Shown one piece after another: positions 18,996-27,511 of a DNA stretch of 64,000 nt. The notes beneath the pieces are model-generated. The model worked only from the letters and a program-made list of their open reading frames with translations, had not been told where the DNA came from and made no database searches. Made by a program: the position numbers and the translations under genes. Positions within the stretch are counted from its first letter, which is position 1, and the number at the start of each line of letters is the position of its first letter. Source of the DNA: Lactiplantibacillus dongliensis (GTDB lineage: Bacteria > Bacillota > Bacilli > Lactobacillales > Lactobacillaceae). Where the stretch lies: the NCBI RefSeq assembly GCF_005405105.1, contig NZ_BJDK01000006.1, forward strand, positions 55,367-119,366, given 5' to 3'.

Positions 18996-19874
18996 TTACT
19001 TAATATCATGGAACGCATTATAAACCACTTGTCGCTGTATTTGCCGACGTTTGGCAATTGTCTTAATCGCAGTATTTGGCTTATCGCCGGCCGTAATTAA
19101 AGCTTCGACCTGCGCTTTTAATGGCAATTCAGCCAATTCATCCGTGGACGCTGTCGTTGGTTCATTGGGATTGCCACTAATCAGCAAGACAAACTCGCCT
19201 TTAAGTTGATGATCCTGAGACCAGGTCAGCATCTCGGCCAACGTTCCTCGAGCAAATTCTTCATAGCGCTTAGTTAACTCTCGACAAGCTACAATCTGAC
19301 GCGTTGGTTCACAGACCGTCGCTAACGCGGTTAATGTTTTCGCAACCCGGAATGGCGATTCATATAAGATCACTGTTTCCTGGCGCTGAACCAACGCCGT
19401 TAAAGCTGCTTTTTGCTCTTGTTTTTTGCGCGGTAAAAAGCCATAAAAATAAAAAGGCTGCGGCACTAGCCCTGACGCAATCAAGGCCGTTAATCCAGCA
19501 TTCGCACCTGGCAGTGGCACCACTGGAATATCTTGAGCCACGCAAGCAGCAACCAATTCCGTGCCCGGATCACTAATCGATGGCATCCCGGCATCACTTA
19601 CTTGAGCCAGGGTGACCCCGGCCTGTAATTTTTCAATAAATTGTGGAATGCGTTCTTGCGTATTATGTTCATGAAAACTAATCTGTTTGGTCGTAATTTC
19701 AAAATGATTCAATAATTTTTGCGTATTACGCGTATCCTCAGCCGCAATCAAGTCGACCGTTTTTAAAGTCGCCACGGCCCGATACGTCATATCCTGCAAA
19801 TTACCAATCGGGGTTGGGACTAGATAGAGCGTGCCAACGCCTGCATGATCGGCAAAACTTTGTTGCGTCTGCAA
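18996..19874 (-). CDS. rsmI: 16S rRNA (cytidine-1402-2'-O)-methyltransferase RsmI
   Basis: RsmI methylates the ribose of C1402 in the decoding centre of 16S rRNA. The 292-residue tetrapyrrole-methylase-like protein begins with LYLVPTPIGNLQDMTYRA, has the SAM-site SDAGMPSISDPG, and ISFHEHN and LYESPFR segments typical of YraL/RsmI. The start is TTG at 19874, seven bases after AGGAGG. It follows yabA by 15 bases, as in Bacillus (yabA-yabB-yazA-yabC order). Confidence 0.95.
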   Translation of the reverse strand: MQTQQSFADHAGVGTLYLVPTPIGNLQDMTYRAVATLKTVDLIAAEDTRNTQKLLNHFEITTKQISFHEHNTQERIPQFIEKLQAGVTLAQVSDAGMPSISDPGTELVAACVAQDIPVVPLPGANAGLTALIASGLVPQPFYFYGFLPRKKQEQKAALTALVQRQETVILYESPFRVAKTLTALATVCEPTRQIVACRELTKRYEEFARGTLAEMLTWSQDHQLKGEFVLLISGNPNEPTTASTDELAELPLKAQVEALITAGDKPNTAIKTIAKRRQIQRQVVYNAFHDIK

Positions 19875-19889
19875 ATCAGTACCTCCTTG

Positions 19890-20237
19890 TTATGCCCGTT
19901 CCCGTTCACCATAAATAAATTCCAAGCAAAAGACGCATGACTCATCATCATCACGACGTTTGCCATAGAATTGATTGCAAACGTGAAATCCCTCATCATA
20001 TAATTTCTCTAAGTTCTGGCGTGATTTGGAAAGGGTGGTCGTGTTGCCTGACTTTTTAGGTGTCTCATTTTCGATTTCAACCATGTGCTCACGTAGCCGT
20101 TCATTTTCAATGACTAACTCGGCATTTTTTTCGAGTACCGTCGTCATATCAGCCCGTAGTTGCGCCATTTTATCAAGCATCTGTTGCATTTGCTGTTCCA
20201 TATCGCCAAAACTATCGTATAAATCACGCTTATCCAC
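19890..20237 (-). CDS. yabA: Replication initiation control protein YabA
   Basis: YabA restrains chromosome replication initiation by bridging DnaA and the beta clamp. The 115-residue protein has an N-terminal coiled coil (about 10-58, heptad-rich with Gln/Leu/Glu) that tetramerises. A C-terminal zinc domain holds His85, Cys87, Cys101 and Cys104 in HVCNQFYG and SCVFCLEF. It lies between holB and rsmI, the conserved position. The downstream cell-cycle role is inferred from Bacillus. Confidence 0.95.
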   Translation of the reverse strand: MDKRDLYDSFGDMEQQMQQMLDKMAQLRADMTTVLEKNAELVIENERLREHMVEIENETPKKSGNTTTLSKSRQNLEKLYDEGFHVCNQFYGKRRDDDESCVFCLEFIYGERERA

Positions 20238-20261
20238 ACACTCACCCTCGTTTTCCTTTAT

Positions 20262-21281
20262 TTAAGCGCTATGTCTAAAAATCGGCCATAACTTTAACGT
20301 TAGCCCTTCTAATACATTCTGAAAACTAATATTGCTAGCTAATTGACGCTTAGCCGTCAACGCTAATTCAGTGGCCGCCACTAATTGTTGATCATTCAAG
20401 GTCGTCGTCAATGCAGTTAATTCACTTTGATATTGCCCAAAACTTAACTCGGCCGCGGTATCAACTTGAAAATGTAATTGTAAAAGATCTTGAAATAAAG
20501 CCGCTACCAAATCCAGCATCACCAATTGTTGTGCATGCTCTTTGGCTAAGCCGACTAAAGTGGTCTGAACATCCACAAAGCTCCGCGGATCACCTTTAAC
20601 CACTTGCTGGAACCATTGCCACAGCTTTTCACTCGCTTGGGGTAGCCAATCGTCGACTAACAGCGTTTGTGCTTGAGTCACACTATTAGTCAAATGTCGC
20701 AACGTTTGCGCTTGCTTGGCTGGAATTCCTGCCGCCTCAAAGGTTTGTTGCAACACTTTAGCTGGCAAAGGCGGAAACTCAATAACCTGAGTTCGTGAAA
20801 TAATCGTCGGTAGTAATAATTGCTTGTTGGTCGTCAGCAGCAGCGCCGTCACGTTGCCGCTCGGTTCTTCAATAAACTTCAATAAACTATTAGCAGCACT
20901 AGCTGTCATTAGTTCCGCATCTTTAATAATAAAAAGTTTGCGGTTACCTTCAACAGCACTTTTCGAAAATTCAGCTTTTAAGTATCGAACTTGATCAACA
21001 TGAATCCGCTGGCCAGTAGGCGCCACCATCACGATATCTGGATGTTGTCCAGTGGCAATTCGCGTACACTCCTCGCAAGTCCCATCTGGTTCACCATCCA
21101 CCACGTGTCGACAAAATAGCCGCTGAGCAATCCAAGTTGCCAGTTCACTTTGACCGGCGCCTTCCATCCCAGCAAATAAGTAAGCGTGCGCCAAATGGTT
21201 CTGCGCAATAATATGTTTAAACGCCGCTAATAACCGCGGTTGTTTAGCTGCCAATGAACTGGCAATTGTCATTAACTCCAC
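20262..21281 (-). CDS. holB: DNA polymerase III delta' subunit
   Basis: HolB is the non-ATPase clamp-loader subunit. The 339-residue protein has an AAA+ fold with a degenerate Walker A (FAGMEGAGQSE, residues about 37-47) and a zinc module CRHVVDGEPDGTCEEC. LLKFIEEPSGNVTALLLTT is the SRC-like segment with ISRTQ following. Start choice is open: GTG at 21281 follows AAAGGG, while an in-frame ATG three codons later has GGAG too near. It forms a block with tmk and darA as in other Firmicutes. Confidence 0.93.
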   Translation of the reverse strand: MELMTIASSLAAKQPRLLAAFKHIIAQNHLAHAYLFAGMEGAGQSELATWIAQRLFCRHVVDGEPDGTCEECTRIATGQHPDIVMVAPTGQRIHVDQVRYLKAEFSKSAVEGNRKLFIIKDAELMTASAANSLLKFIEEPSGNVTALLLTTNKQLLLPTIISRTQVIEFPPLPAKVLQQTFEAAGIPAKQAQTLRHLTNSVTQAQTLLVDDWLPQASEKLWQWFQQVVKGDPRSFVDVQTTLVGLAKEHAQQLVMLDLVAALFQDLLQLHFQVDTAAELSFGQYQSELTALTTTLNDQQLVAATELALTAKRQLASNISFQNVLEGLTLKLWPIFRHSA

Positions 21282-21289
21282 CTGACCCT

Positions 21290-21619
21290 TTAAAATTGAT
21301 GAAACTGTTCAATCGGTAAGACGAAGACCGTGGCCCCGCCAACTTGAACTTCCACCGGATAAGCCGAAGCGCCATCCATCGTCACATCCAAGTTCACTGG
21401 TGGTGTCATAAATTGATCGCGTGCATGACTCGTTTCCTTAATCATGGCCAAGACAGTGTCCACCCGTTCGTCTTCAATCCCAATCATAAAGGTGGTGTTG
21501 CCGGATCGCAAGAAGCCGCCCGTAGTAGATAACTTGGTTGCCCGAACATTGGCTTCAATAAATTGATTACTTAATCGATTGCTATCTTTATCTTGGACAA
21601 TCGCAATAATTAATTTCAT
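21290..21619 (-). CDS. darA: Cyclic di-AMP receptor, PII-like (DarA/PstA)
   Basis: A 109-residue PII-like signalling protein (YaaQ, now DarA or PstA) that binds cyclic di-AMP as a trimer. Visible are the beta-strand start MKLIIAIVQDKDSNRL, the T-loop region STTGGFLRSGNTTFMIGIED and the C-terminal GGATVFVLPIEQFHQF. The ATG overlaps the tmk stop (ATGA), so the two are coupled. The output of DarA is not well understood; another likely c-di-AMP-linked protein in this window is KimA. Confidence 0.95.
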   Translation of the reverse strand: MKLIIAIVQDKDSNRLSNQFIEANVRATKLSTTGGFLRSGNTTFMIGIEDERVDTVLAMIKETSHARDQFMTPPVNLDVTMDGASAYPVEVQVGGATVFVLPIEQFHQF

Positions 21620-22278
21620 AATTTCGACTTCCCTTCAGCTTTAAAGTAAGTTGGTAATTGGGTTGTTAAAATTGCAAGGCTTTGCGCCACCACAGCATCT
21701 AACGGTTGACTGGCATCGACCCGTTTAATCCGGGCTGGAAACTGTGCCAGTAGTTGCAAATAAGCCGCTTGAACCCGATGATGGAAGCTCAAAGCTTCAA
21801 CATCCAACCGATTGATTTCGTCTTGCCGATGGGTCTGAATCCGTTTCAGACCTACTGCGGCATCAACATCAAAGTATAGCGTCAAGTCTGGCGTTAAGCC
21901 TTCCGTAGCAAATTGATTCATATCAGCCACCGCTTGTTCGCCAATCCCACGACCAGCTCCTTGATACGCAATTGAGCTATCAATAAAGCGATCACATAAG
22001 ACTAACTGATCAGCTTGCAATGCTGGTAAAATCTTTTGGACAATGTGTTGCCGCCGTGCTGCTGCATATAATAAAGCTTCCGTCCGATCATCCATCGCCG
22101 TATTTTTTCGATCTAAAATTAGTTGCCGAATCGCTTCTGAGATGCGATTTCCCCCAGGTTCCCGTGTCACAACTAACCGGTCCCCTAGTTGCGGCTTGAT
22201 TTTAGCCACAATCGCATTTAAGGCGGATGTTTTCCCGGCGCCATCGGGTCCTTCAAACGTAATTAATTTTCCTGTCAC
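21616..22278 (-). CDS. tmk: Thymidylate kinase
   Basis: Tmk phosphorylates dTMP to dTDP. The P-loop is FEGPDGAGKTS near the N-terminus, followed by VTREPGG and the DRFIDSSIAYQGAGRG substrate motif. The start is uncertain: GTG at 22278 gives MTGKLITFEG, the usual Tmk beginning, and is chosen; an ATG at 22293 adds MGLGI but has no ribosome site. From 22278 the protein is 220 residues. It is followed by darA and holB with no gaps, and starts a new unit after the yaaL terminator. Confidence 0.93.
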   Translation of the reverse strand: MTGKLITFEGPDGAGKTSALNAIVAKIKPQLGDRLVVTREPGGNRISEAIRQLILDRKNTAMDDRTEALLYAAARRQHIVQKILPALQADQLVLCDRFIDSSIAYQGAGRGIGEQAVADMNQFATEGLTPDLTLYFDVDAAVGLKRIQTHRQDEINRLDVEALSFHHRVQAAYLQLLAQFPARIKRVDASQPLDAVVAQSLAILTTQLPTYFKAEGKSKL

Positions 22279-22415
22279 AATTCCCAATCCCATCTAAAAG
22301 TCGTAGTTGTCATAATTGTACTTGATTCTGACAGGCCTGTCTAATACTGAACCTACCAAGTCTAGGCTTATTTTACCGCAACCACCACTAGCAATTGTGT
22401 TTTTTATCGAATTGT

Positions 22416-22450
22416 AAAAAAAAACTGTGGTCAACTGACCAACAGTTTTA
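22416..22450 (-). terminator. Terminator of the dnaX-ybaB-recR-yaaL operon
   Basis: Minus-strand arms AACTGTTGGTCA and TGACCACAGTT form an imperfect hairpin followed by nine T. Confidence 0.8.
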
Positions 22451-22459
22451 ACGCTCACC

Positions 22460-22723
22460 TTAGTTGTCAATCACCGATTGTTGAATCCGATGACCATGAA
22501 CCGCACGGCGGCGTGCTTCACGATATAAGTATAAATACTTAGCCCGGGCTAACGCCGTTTGTGTCACGAGTTCATTCGTATTGTTATCATAAATTGCCTG
22601 CTCATTTTGCTTGGCGCGATCCCAATCGACTTTAGCCGCATCTAGCAGCAAGAGTAATTGTTGATCATAGACCGCTTTTGCTTGTTTGATCTTTTTTCGT
22701 TGCTTAAAGATTAGTCTCGCCAC
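22460..22723 (-). CDS. yaaL: YaaL-family protein (DUF2508)
   Basis: An 87-residue, very charged and probably helical protein of the YaaL family, whose function is unknown. It begins with a basic stretch (FKQRKKIKQAKAVYDQQLL) and has ALARAKYLYLYREARRRAVHG in the middle. GTG at 22723 lies 3 bases after the recR stop with no clear ribosome site, so translation is probably coupled to recR. The gene follows recR in many Firmicutes; linkage to DNA repair is only positional. Confidence 0.85.
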   Translation of the reverse strand: MARLIFKQRKKIKQAKAVYDQQLLLLLDAAKVDWDRAKQNEQAIYDNNTNELVTQTALARAKYLYLYREARRRAVHGHRIQQSVIDN

Positions 22724-22728
22724 CTAAT

Positions 22729-23328
22729 TTACATTTCTTGTCGTCCTTCAACCGCCTTGAATAACGTCATCTCATCCGCATACTGAATATCACTCCCAAC
22801 GGACAGACCATGGGCTAAGCGGGTCACTTTGATGCCAGCGGGTTTTACCAACCGTGAAATATACATCGCCGTAGCTTCTCCTTCTGGTGTCGCGTTAGTC
22901 GCAATAATCACTTCTTTGATCGCATCATTTTTTTGCAGTCGTTTGAGTAAACTGGCAATATTAATATCTTCAGGACCCTTGCCATCCACCGGTGATAACA
23001 CCCCGTGTAAGACATGGTATAACCCTTGATATTCTTTAATTTTCTCCATCGCCATGACATCTTTAGCCTCTTCAACGACTAAAACCGTACTTTGATCACG
23101 CGATTTGTCTTTACAGATCACACACGGATCATCCTCGGTGATATTGCCACAAATACTGCAAAAATGCAGATCACGTTTCGCCGCAACTAGCGATTTAGCA
23201 AACTCAGTGACATCATCACCATCCATATCAATGGTATAAAATGCTAACCGGGTTGCTGTTTTACCACCAATTCCTGGTAACTTCATGTAACTGTCAATTA
23301 ATTTCGCAATCGGTTCTGGATATTGCAT
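22729..23328 (-). CDS. recR: Recombination mediator RecR
   Basis: RecR works with RecF and RecO to load RecA on gapped DNA. The 199-residue protein has the N-terminal helix-hairpin-helix ([14 protein letters not shown]), a four-Cys zinc finger (Cys57, 60, 69, 72 in [16 protein letters not shown]) and a Toprim domain starting at [14 protein letters not shown]. The C-terminal [18 protein letters not shown] is the Walker B-like RecR signature. ATG 23328 follows GAGGT. It lies in the conserved dnaX-ybaB-recR cluster. Confidence 0.97.
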   Translation of the reverse strand: MQYPEPIAKLIDSYMKLPGIGGKTATRLAFYTIDMDGDDVTEFAKSLVAAKRDLHFCSICGNITEDDPCVICKDKSRDQSTVLVVEEAKDVMAMEKIKEYQGLYHVLHGVLSPVDGKGPEDINIASLLKRLQKNDAIKEVIIATNATPEGEATAMYISRLVKPAGIKVTRLAHGLSVGSDIQYADEMTLFKAVEGRQEM

Positions 23329-23355
23329 TGCTGGACCTCACTATTCGTTACAGAC

Positions 23356-23664
23356 TTACTGCAAGCCCTTAGTATACTTTCCCATCGTGCTTTGGGTCTT
23401 GGCATCAACTTGAGCTAACGCATCATTAACCGCAGCTAACACTAAGTCTTGCAGCATATCCACGTCGTCTGGATCAACGGCAGCAGGATTAATCGTAATA
23501 TCTTGCACCTTCTTTTCACCAGAAACGGTGACTTTAACCATGTCATCAGGCGCCGTCCCCGTGAAAGTCGTTTCATTTAAAGCGGCTTGCTCCGCCGTCA
23601 TTTGTGCCTGCATCTTTTTCATTTGTTTCATCATATTTTGCATATTACCCATACCACGCATCAT
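23356..23664 (-). CDS. ybaB: Nucleoid-associated protein YbaB/EbfC
   Basis: A small DNA-binding protein of the YbaB/EbfC family, forming tweezer-like dimers. A Met-rich N-terminal helix ([19 protein letters not shown]) precedes the beta domain with [19 protein letters not shown]. Several ATG and TTG codons could start it between 23673 and 23661; ATG 23664 has the best spacing from AAAGGA (10 bases), giving 102 residues. It sits between dnaX and recR as usual. Confidence 0.92.
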   Translation of the reverse strand: MMRGMGNMQNMMKQMKKMQAQMTAEQAALNETTFTGTAPDDMVKVTVSGEKKVQDITINPAAVDPDDVDMLQDLVLAAVNDALAQVDAKTQSTMGKYTKGLQ

Positions 23665-23686
23665 CTTCATCAATTCCTTTCAACTT

Positions 23687-25381
23687 TCAATCTGTTTTAA
23701 CTTCTACTAAATCACCGAACAACTGCTGGGCCTGATCGACTACCGCTGGCTTCGCGGGGGTCGCGGGTTGCGACGTCGCTTCTGGTTGGTGAGTCTCCAA
23801 ATAATCATGCCGAATTTGCGGCCATTGTTCCTTAGGGACGCAAACGATTTTAGGCGCTGTGCCCATTAACCGATCGAGGCCATTCCCCAAAGCATCCATC
23901 AACTCTTGATTATCAATCGCCTTTTGATATAGAAAAGGATAGTCAAACGCCACCACGACGCCTTCATCACTCGCCGCTACTGGTTGGGAAACGTGCATCA
24001 AGGCCCGCTGAGTAATACTCAAGATGTTCATCAGATCGGACCATACTTCCCGGACCTTCATTAAGTCTGGCTTAGTGGCCGCCCCTAGAATTGGGTAAAT
24101 CTGGCTAACATTAACCTTTTTAATGGCGGGACCGCCATTAGTCGTCGGTTTAACCCGTGCCGGCTTAGCCGAACCAGCTGCAACGCCTTGCGACTTCAAG
24201 TTTTGCAAGGCCGTTTGTAGCTGGTCGACCTTCGTCGCTAACTGTTGAACCGCCGCATCATCCGCTGCTTTAGCAGGTGCTGCAGTTGCTGACGCCGGGC
24301 CTTCTAATTGGGATAACTTAACCGTCATGACTTCTAAGTAGACGTCCGGGTGCGTGGTGAAACGCATCTGTTGTTGAATGTCATTTAAGGTCTTTATCAT
24401 TTGATACAATACTTCTGCATCGATCGACTTAGCAAAGTCAGCGAAACGTTGATCGTTTTCACCCATGGCCACACTATCGACCATTTCTGGGGCTTGTTGA
24501 TACAATAGCACATCCCGCGTATAACTAATCAAGTCTTCGATAAAGCGGTTCGCATCTTTACCTTCTTGTAAGATTTGTCGCATCGTTTCCAAAGCCGGTT
24601 TCGTCACATGATTGGTAACTTCTTCCATATAATCTGCAATCAGCTTTTTCGTCACACTACCCGTGACGGTTAAGGCATCATCCAAAGTAACCGTATTATC
24701 GCCAAAGGAAATTACTTGGTCCAAAATACTTAACGCATCGCGCATTCCGCCTTCTGCGGCCTGAGCGATGACCCGCAACGCCTTTTCATCATAATCGACC
24801 TTTTTTTGGTCCAGAATATAAACCATCCGTTCATAGCTATCCTTGGCCGTAATCCGCCGAAAATCGAAACGTTGGGTCCGCGAAATAATCGTTAACGGGA
24901 TCTTATGCGGCTCAGTCGTCGCTAAAATAAAAATCACATTAGCCGGTGGTTCTTCCAACGTCTTCAATAAAGCATTGAAAGCGCCCGTCGATAACATATG
25001 AACTTCATCAATAATGTAGACTTTATAATCGGCTTCCGTGGGGGCATACTTTGCCTTGTCACGAATATCCCGAATTTCTTCAACCCCATTATTAGAAGCC
25101 GCATCAATTTCGATGACATCATTCAGTTGGCCCTTAGTAATGGCCGTACATGTGGCACATTCATTACACGGTTCGCCATCGACTAAATGATGACAGTTCA
25201 ACGCCTTCGCAAAAATTTTAGCCGCCGACGTTTTCCCGGTTCCCCGCGGACCAGTGAATAAATACGCATGACTCGTCTGATGGGTCATAATGGCATTTTT
25301 TAGTGTCTGTGTAATCATTTGCTGCCCAACGATCTCATCAAACCGTTGCGGCCGCCATACCCGATATAATGCCCGATACAC
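23687..25381 (-). CDS. dnaX: DNA polymerase III subunits gamma/tau
   Basis: The motor of the clamp loader. In the 564-residue product the AAA+ core has Walker A GPRGTGKTS (44-52), the zinc module CNECATC (72-78), IIDEVHML and the ISRTQRFDF sensor. Domain III follows to about 360, then an Ala/Lys-rich linker, and a C-terminal domain (about 420-564) that should bind polymerase. The start is GTG at 25381 after AAGGAAG. Full tau length; no convincing site for programmed frameshift to gamma. It is first in the dnaX-ybaB-recR-yaaL operon, downstream of the SRP RNA gene. Confidence 0.97.
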   Translation of the reverse strand: MYRALYRVWRPQRFDEIVGQQMITQTLKNAIMTHQTSHAYLFTGPRGTGKTSAAKIFAKALNCHHLVDGEPCNECATCTAITKGQLNDVIEIDAASNNGVEEIRDIRDKAKYAPTEADYKVYIIDEVHMLSTGAFNALLKTLEEPPANVIFILATTEPHKIPLTIISRTQRFDFRRITAKDSYERMVYILDQKKVDYDEKALRVIAQAAEGGMRDALSILDQVISFGDNTVTLDDALTVTGSVTKKLIADYMEEVTNHVTKPALETMRQILQEGKDANRFIEDLISYTRDVLLYQQAPEMVDSVAMGENDQRFADFAKSIDAEVLYQMIKTLNDIQQQMRFTTHPDVYLEVMTVKLSQLEGPASATAAPAKAADDAAVQQLATKVDQLQTALQNLKSQGVAAGSAKPARVKPTTNGGPAIKKVNVSQIYPILGAATKPDLMKVREVWSDLMNILSITQRALMHVSQPVAASDEGVVVAFDYPFLYQKAIDNQELMDALGNGLDRLMGTAPKIVCVPKEQWPQIRHDYLETHQPEATSQPATPAKPAVVDQAQQLFGDLVEVKTD

Positions 25382-25629
25382 GCGAATCTTCCTTTCTTAA
25401 CTAATGCTTTAACAAATTTGCCACTCTGGTTGGTCCAAAATCGGCCGGAACGTGATGGCCACTGTGCCAACTTTAGCCCGCCCGATGTTAAATAACCAGT
25501 TATTTTGAACACGTCTTGAGTGCTTATTTCTAAGATAATCTACCCAACTTAGGATGTTCAAAACTAATTCGGCAACAACAAACATTACCCCAATGAACAC
25601 TACTTTTTAACAAATATTTCAATTTAAAT

Positions 25630-25659
25630 AAAAAGCTCTCAACCAAAAGGCTAAGAGCT
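25630..25659 (-). terminator. Terminator of the SRP RNA gene
   Basis: Minus-strand AGCTCTTAGCC - TTTT - GGTTGAGAGCT (11 bp with two G-U pairs) followed by TTTTTAT. The next 240 bases up to dnaX hold no other gene that I can see. Confidence 0.85.
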
Positions 25660-25676
25660 GTTACATTTCATAAAAA

Positions 25677-25768
25677 CTTAAGGCACAAGATGAAGCAAAC
25701 TTAGTGCTGCTTCCTTCCGGACCTGACACGATTCGTAAATCCACCCTTGCCTTAAGGCCTTGCGGCAA
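25677..25768 (-). ncRNA. ffs: Signal recognition particle RNA (small bacterial type, 4.5S-like)
   Basis: On the minus strand the invariant SRP domain IV sequence GTCAGGTCCGGAAGGAAGCAGC is present (read as two parts around GGAAGGAAGC), with the GGAA tetraloop. The ends pair: CTTAAGGCAAG near the 5' end and CTTGTGCCTTAAG at the 3' end. The exact 5' end, around 25760-25770, is estimated. It lies between tadA and dnaX, its usual place in Firmicutes. Confidence 0.95.
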
Positions 25769-25811
25769 ATACTATAATACATGATTTAGCCAAAGATTGC
25801 CAGCCATCCGC

Positions 25812-26318
25812 TTAATTTTTTTCGTTAGCCGCTCGCCGCGCTTTCTTGGCCGCCTTTTGTCGTTCGCGAATGTCGCGGAAGAACCGTTGCAGCATTTCAC
25901 CCGCTGGCCGAGCTAAGATTCGTTCATGCACGTCCACTTGATGGTTCAAACGATCATCGCTCAACAACTGATACAAACTATGCACAGCGCCCGCTTTAGG
26001 ATCACGAGCCCCGTAATAAACTTCGGGAATGCGAGCATTGATAATCGCACCGCTACACATAATGCACGGTTCCAACGTGACATAGAGTTGGCAATCTTCT
26101 AAACGCCAACTATGCAAATACTCACAAGCTTCTTGGATGGCTAACACTTCCGCATGTAAGGTCGCATCTTGCCCATGCTCACGCAGATTATGACCACGAC
26201 CAATAATTTCATCATGGTACACGACAACGGCCCCAATCGGAACTTCCCCAATTAAGTAAGCCATCTTAGCTTCCTGTAATGCTTCACGCATCCACTTCTC
26301 TGGATCAGCTGCTGTCAC
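25812..26318 (-). CDS. tadA: tRNA-specific adenosine-34 deaminase
   Basis: TadA converts A34 of tRNA-Arg(ACG) to inosine. The 168-residue cytidine-deaminase-fold enzyme has the zinc and catalytic motifs HAEVLAI (His55, Glu57) and PCIMCSGAI (Cys85, Cys88), and GEVPIGAVVV in the first strand. The C-terminus is a basic tail (RERQKAAKKARRAANEK). GTG 26318 follows GGAGGGATAAC, which overlaps the stop of the methyltransferase gene, so both are co-translated. Confidence 0.95.
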   Translation of the reverse strand: MTAADPEKWMREALQEAKMAYLIGEVPIGAVVVYHDEIIGRGHNLREHGQDATLHAEVLAIQEACEYLHSWRLEDCQLYVTLEPCIMCSGAIINARIPEVYYGARDPKAGAVHSLYQLLSDDRLNHQVDVHERILARPAGEMLQRFFRDIRERQKAAKKARRAANEKN

Positions 26319-26319
26319 G

Positions 26320-26928
26320 TTATCCCTCCTTTACACTCTGTAAAATATAGTAGCCTTTGTCTTTTTTGATGATCTGACAATTACCAAAAGTCGCCGTCAT
26401 TAACTTTCTAGCGGACGGGGCACCTTGCTTTTTTTGTAAAACGACGGTTAACGTGCCATGAGCCACTAAATGTGTTAACGCACCGGTTAGCATCGCATCG
26501 ACAACCGCCTTGCCGGCACGCACCGGCGGATTCGTTACGATCGCCGCATAGTCTTGGCGCGTGACTTGCTCATAAACATCGGAGGTGTAGATCGACACAT
26601 TGGTCAACTGATTCAACGCTGCATTCTTACGTGCTAAACTCAAGGCCAACTCATTCACATCGACCATGTCCACCGTCCGTTCGGGAGATTGAAAGGCCAA
26701 CGCCATGCCGATCGGACCATACCCCGTACCTAAGTCAAGCAACGGTCCCGCTGGTAAACCAGCCGGATCAAACGCTGCTAATAAGGTCCGTGAGCCGTAG
26801 TCAACGGTCCGCTTGGAGAAGACACCATTGTCCGTGGTGAACTTAAAGTCGTGATTAAAGATTTCAAAATTCCATTGCTTTTCGTCATGCACAACTTCTG
26901 GATTGTGTGTATAATAGTAATTAGTCAT
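26320..26928 (-). CDS. Class I SAM-dependent methyltransferase, RsmC-like
   Basis: A 202-residue methyltransferase of the RsmC/RlmG-like (YbxB) group. SAM-binding motif I is LLDLGTGYGPIG, and the catalytic NPPVRAG (NPPF/Y/V type) indicates N-methylation of a guanine in rRNA. N-terminal TDNGVFSKRTVDYGSRTLL is the family's conserved GVFS start. The exact rRNA position is not deducible. It precedes tadA with no gap and is divergent from nrdH. Confidence 0.88.
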   Translation of the reverse strand: MTNYYYTHNPEVVHDEKQWNFEIFNHDFKFTTDNGVFSKRTVDYGSRTLLAAFDPAGLPAGPLLDLGTGYGPIGMALAFQSPERTVDMVDVNELALSLARKNAALNQLTNVSIYTSDVYEQVTRQDYAAIVTNPPVRAGKAVVDAMLTGALTHLVAHGTLTVVLQKKQGAPSARKLMTATFGNCQIIKKDKGYYILQSVKEG

Positions 26929-27031
26929 TATTGTTTCCTCTAATTTTTAGGTTAGTTCTATGATAACTGATTCTAGGAACAAACGACAAACTTTTTAAAT
27001 AAAATTAATCTACGGCTAAACGCCGACCCTA

Positions 27032-27079
27032 ACACAATATCTAGTAGCTAGTTATTTTTAAAGCTACCAGATATTGTGT
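27032..27079 (+). promoter_or_regulatory. Pair of NrdR boxes upstream of nrdHEF
   Basis: Two 16-base sites, ACACAATATCTAGTAG (27032-27047) and CTACCAGATATTGTGT (27064-27079), start 32 bases apart. Each matches the NrdR consensus ACACWATATATWGTGT at 12-13 of 16 positions. Paired boxes about three helical turns apart in front of ribonucleotide reductase genes are the defining pattern of NrdR control. The two are near-perfect inverted copies of each other, so the region also looks like a hairpin. Confidence 0.85.
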
Positions 27080-27086
27080 TTTTTGA

Positions 27087-27114
27087 TTGTAATTTCCATA
27101 GCATGTTGTATACT
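27087..27114 (+). promoter_or_regulatory. nrdHEF promoter
   Basis: TTGTAA, 16 bases, TATACT, ending 38 bases before the nrdH start. The -35 box begins 8 bases after the second NrdR box. Confidence 0.65.
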
Positions 27115-27152
27115 AAATTTATCGATTAAACGAATTAAAGGTGGAACAAATT

Positions 27153-27383
27153 ATGAAAAAAATAACTGTATTTACAAAAAATAACTGTATGCAATGCAAG
27201 ATGACCAAGAAGTTCTTAACGGCCCACCACATTGCCTTTGAAGAAAAAAACATCAATGTTAATCCTGAATACGTCGACTACTTAAAAGACCAAGGCTTCC
27301 AAGCCGTACCAGTAGTTGAAATCAATGGTGAAAGTAGTATCGCCGGCTTCCGCCCCGATGCATTGAAGCAACTTGCCGTTTAG
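27153..27383 (+). CDS. nrdH: Glutaredoxin-like protein NrdH
   Basis: NrdH is the thioredoxin-like electron donor of class Ib ribonucleotide reductase. The 76-residue protein begins KKITVFTKNNCMQCKMTKK with the redox pair Cys12-x-x-Cys15 (CMQC) and has the FQAVPVVE cis-proline segment. ATG 27153 is 8 bases after AAAGGTGG; a GTG at 27141 is rejected because it overlaps that site. It leads the nrdH-nrdE-nrdF operon under the NrdR boxes. No nrdI is present in this cluster. Confidence 0.95.
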   Translation: MKKITVFTKNNCMQCKMTKKFLTAHHIAFEEKNINVNPEYVDYLKDQGFQAVPVVEINGESSIAGFRPDALKQLAV

Positions 27384-27435
27384 TGGTCAACGCTTTTTTG
27401 TGTTGCTACATAACTTTTTGTTAATGAATAATGCC

Positions 27436-27471
27436 GACCCACAATCAATAGGTGTCTACTGATTGTGGGTC
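27436..27471 (+). repeat. Strong hairpin in the nrdH-nrdE intercistronic gap
   Basis: GACCCACAATCA and TGATTGTGGGTC pair perfectly (12 bp); with TAG/CTA inside and one mismatch the stem reaches 15 bp around a GTGT loop. The downstream sequence is only GTCCATTTTCC, so it is a poor terminator. It may reduce readthrough, or mark an mRNA processing site that gives nrdH more transcript than nrdEF. Confidence 0.75.
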
Positions 27472-27511
27472 GTCCATTTTCCGTCAAAATCAGAGAGAAA
27501 GAGGAGTCCTC

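Noticed and set aside
24800..24807. A AAA AAG slippery heptamer in dnaX, as in the gamma/tau frameshift of Escherichia coli
   Set aside because: It lies near codon 195, inside the ATPase core, and a frameshift there would destroy the motor and not make a gamma-like product.
25409..25600. Minus-strand frames of about 60 codons between dnaX and the SRP RNA
   Set aside because: Weak or absent ribosome sites, overlapping each other, and the region follows the SRP RNA terminator; no family seen.
27032..27085. Intrinsic terminator on the plus strand before nrdH
   Set aside because: No plus-strand gene lies upstream (the neighbour is divergent). The arms fit NrdR boxes at the known 32-base spacing, a better explanation.
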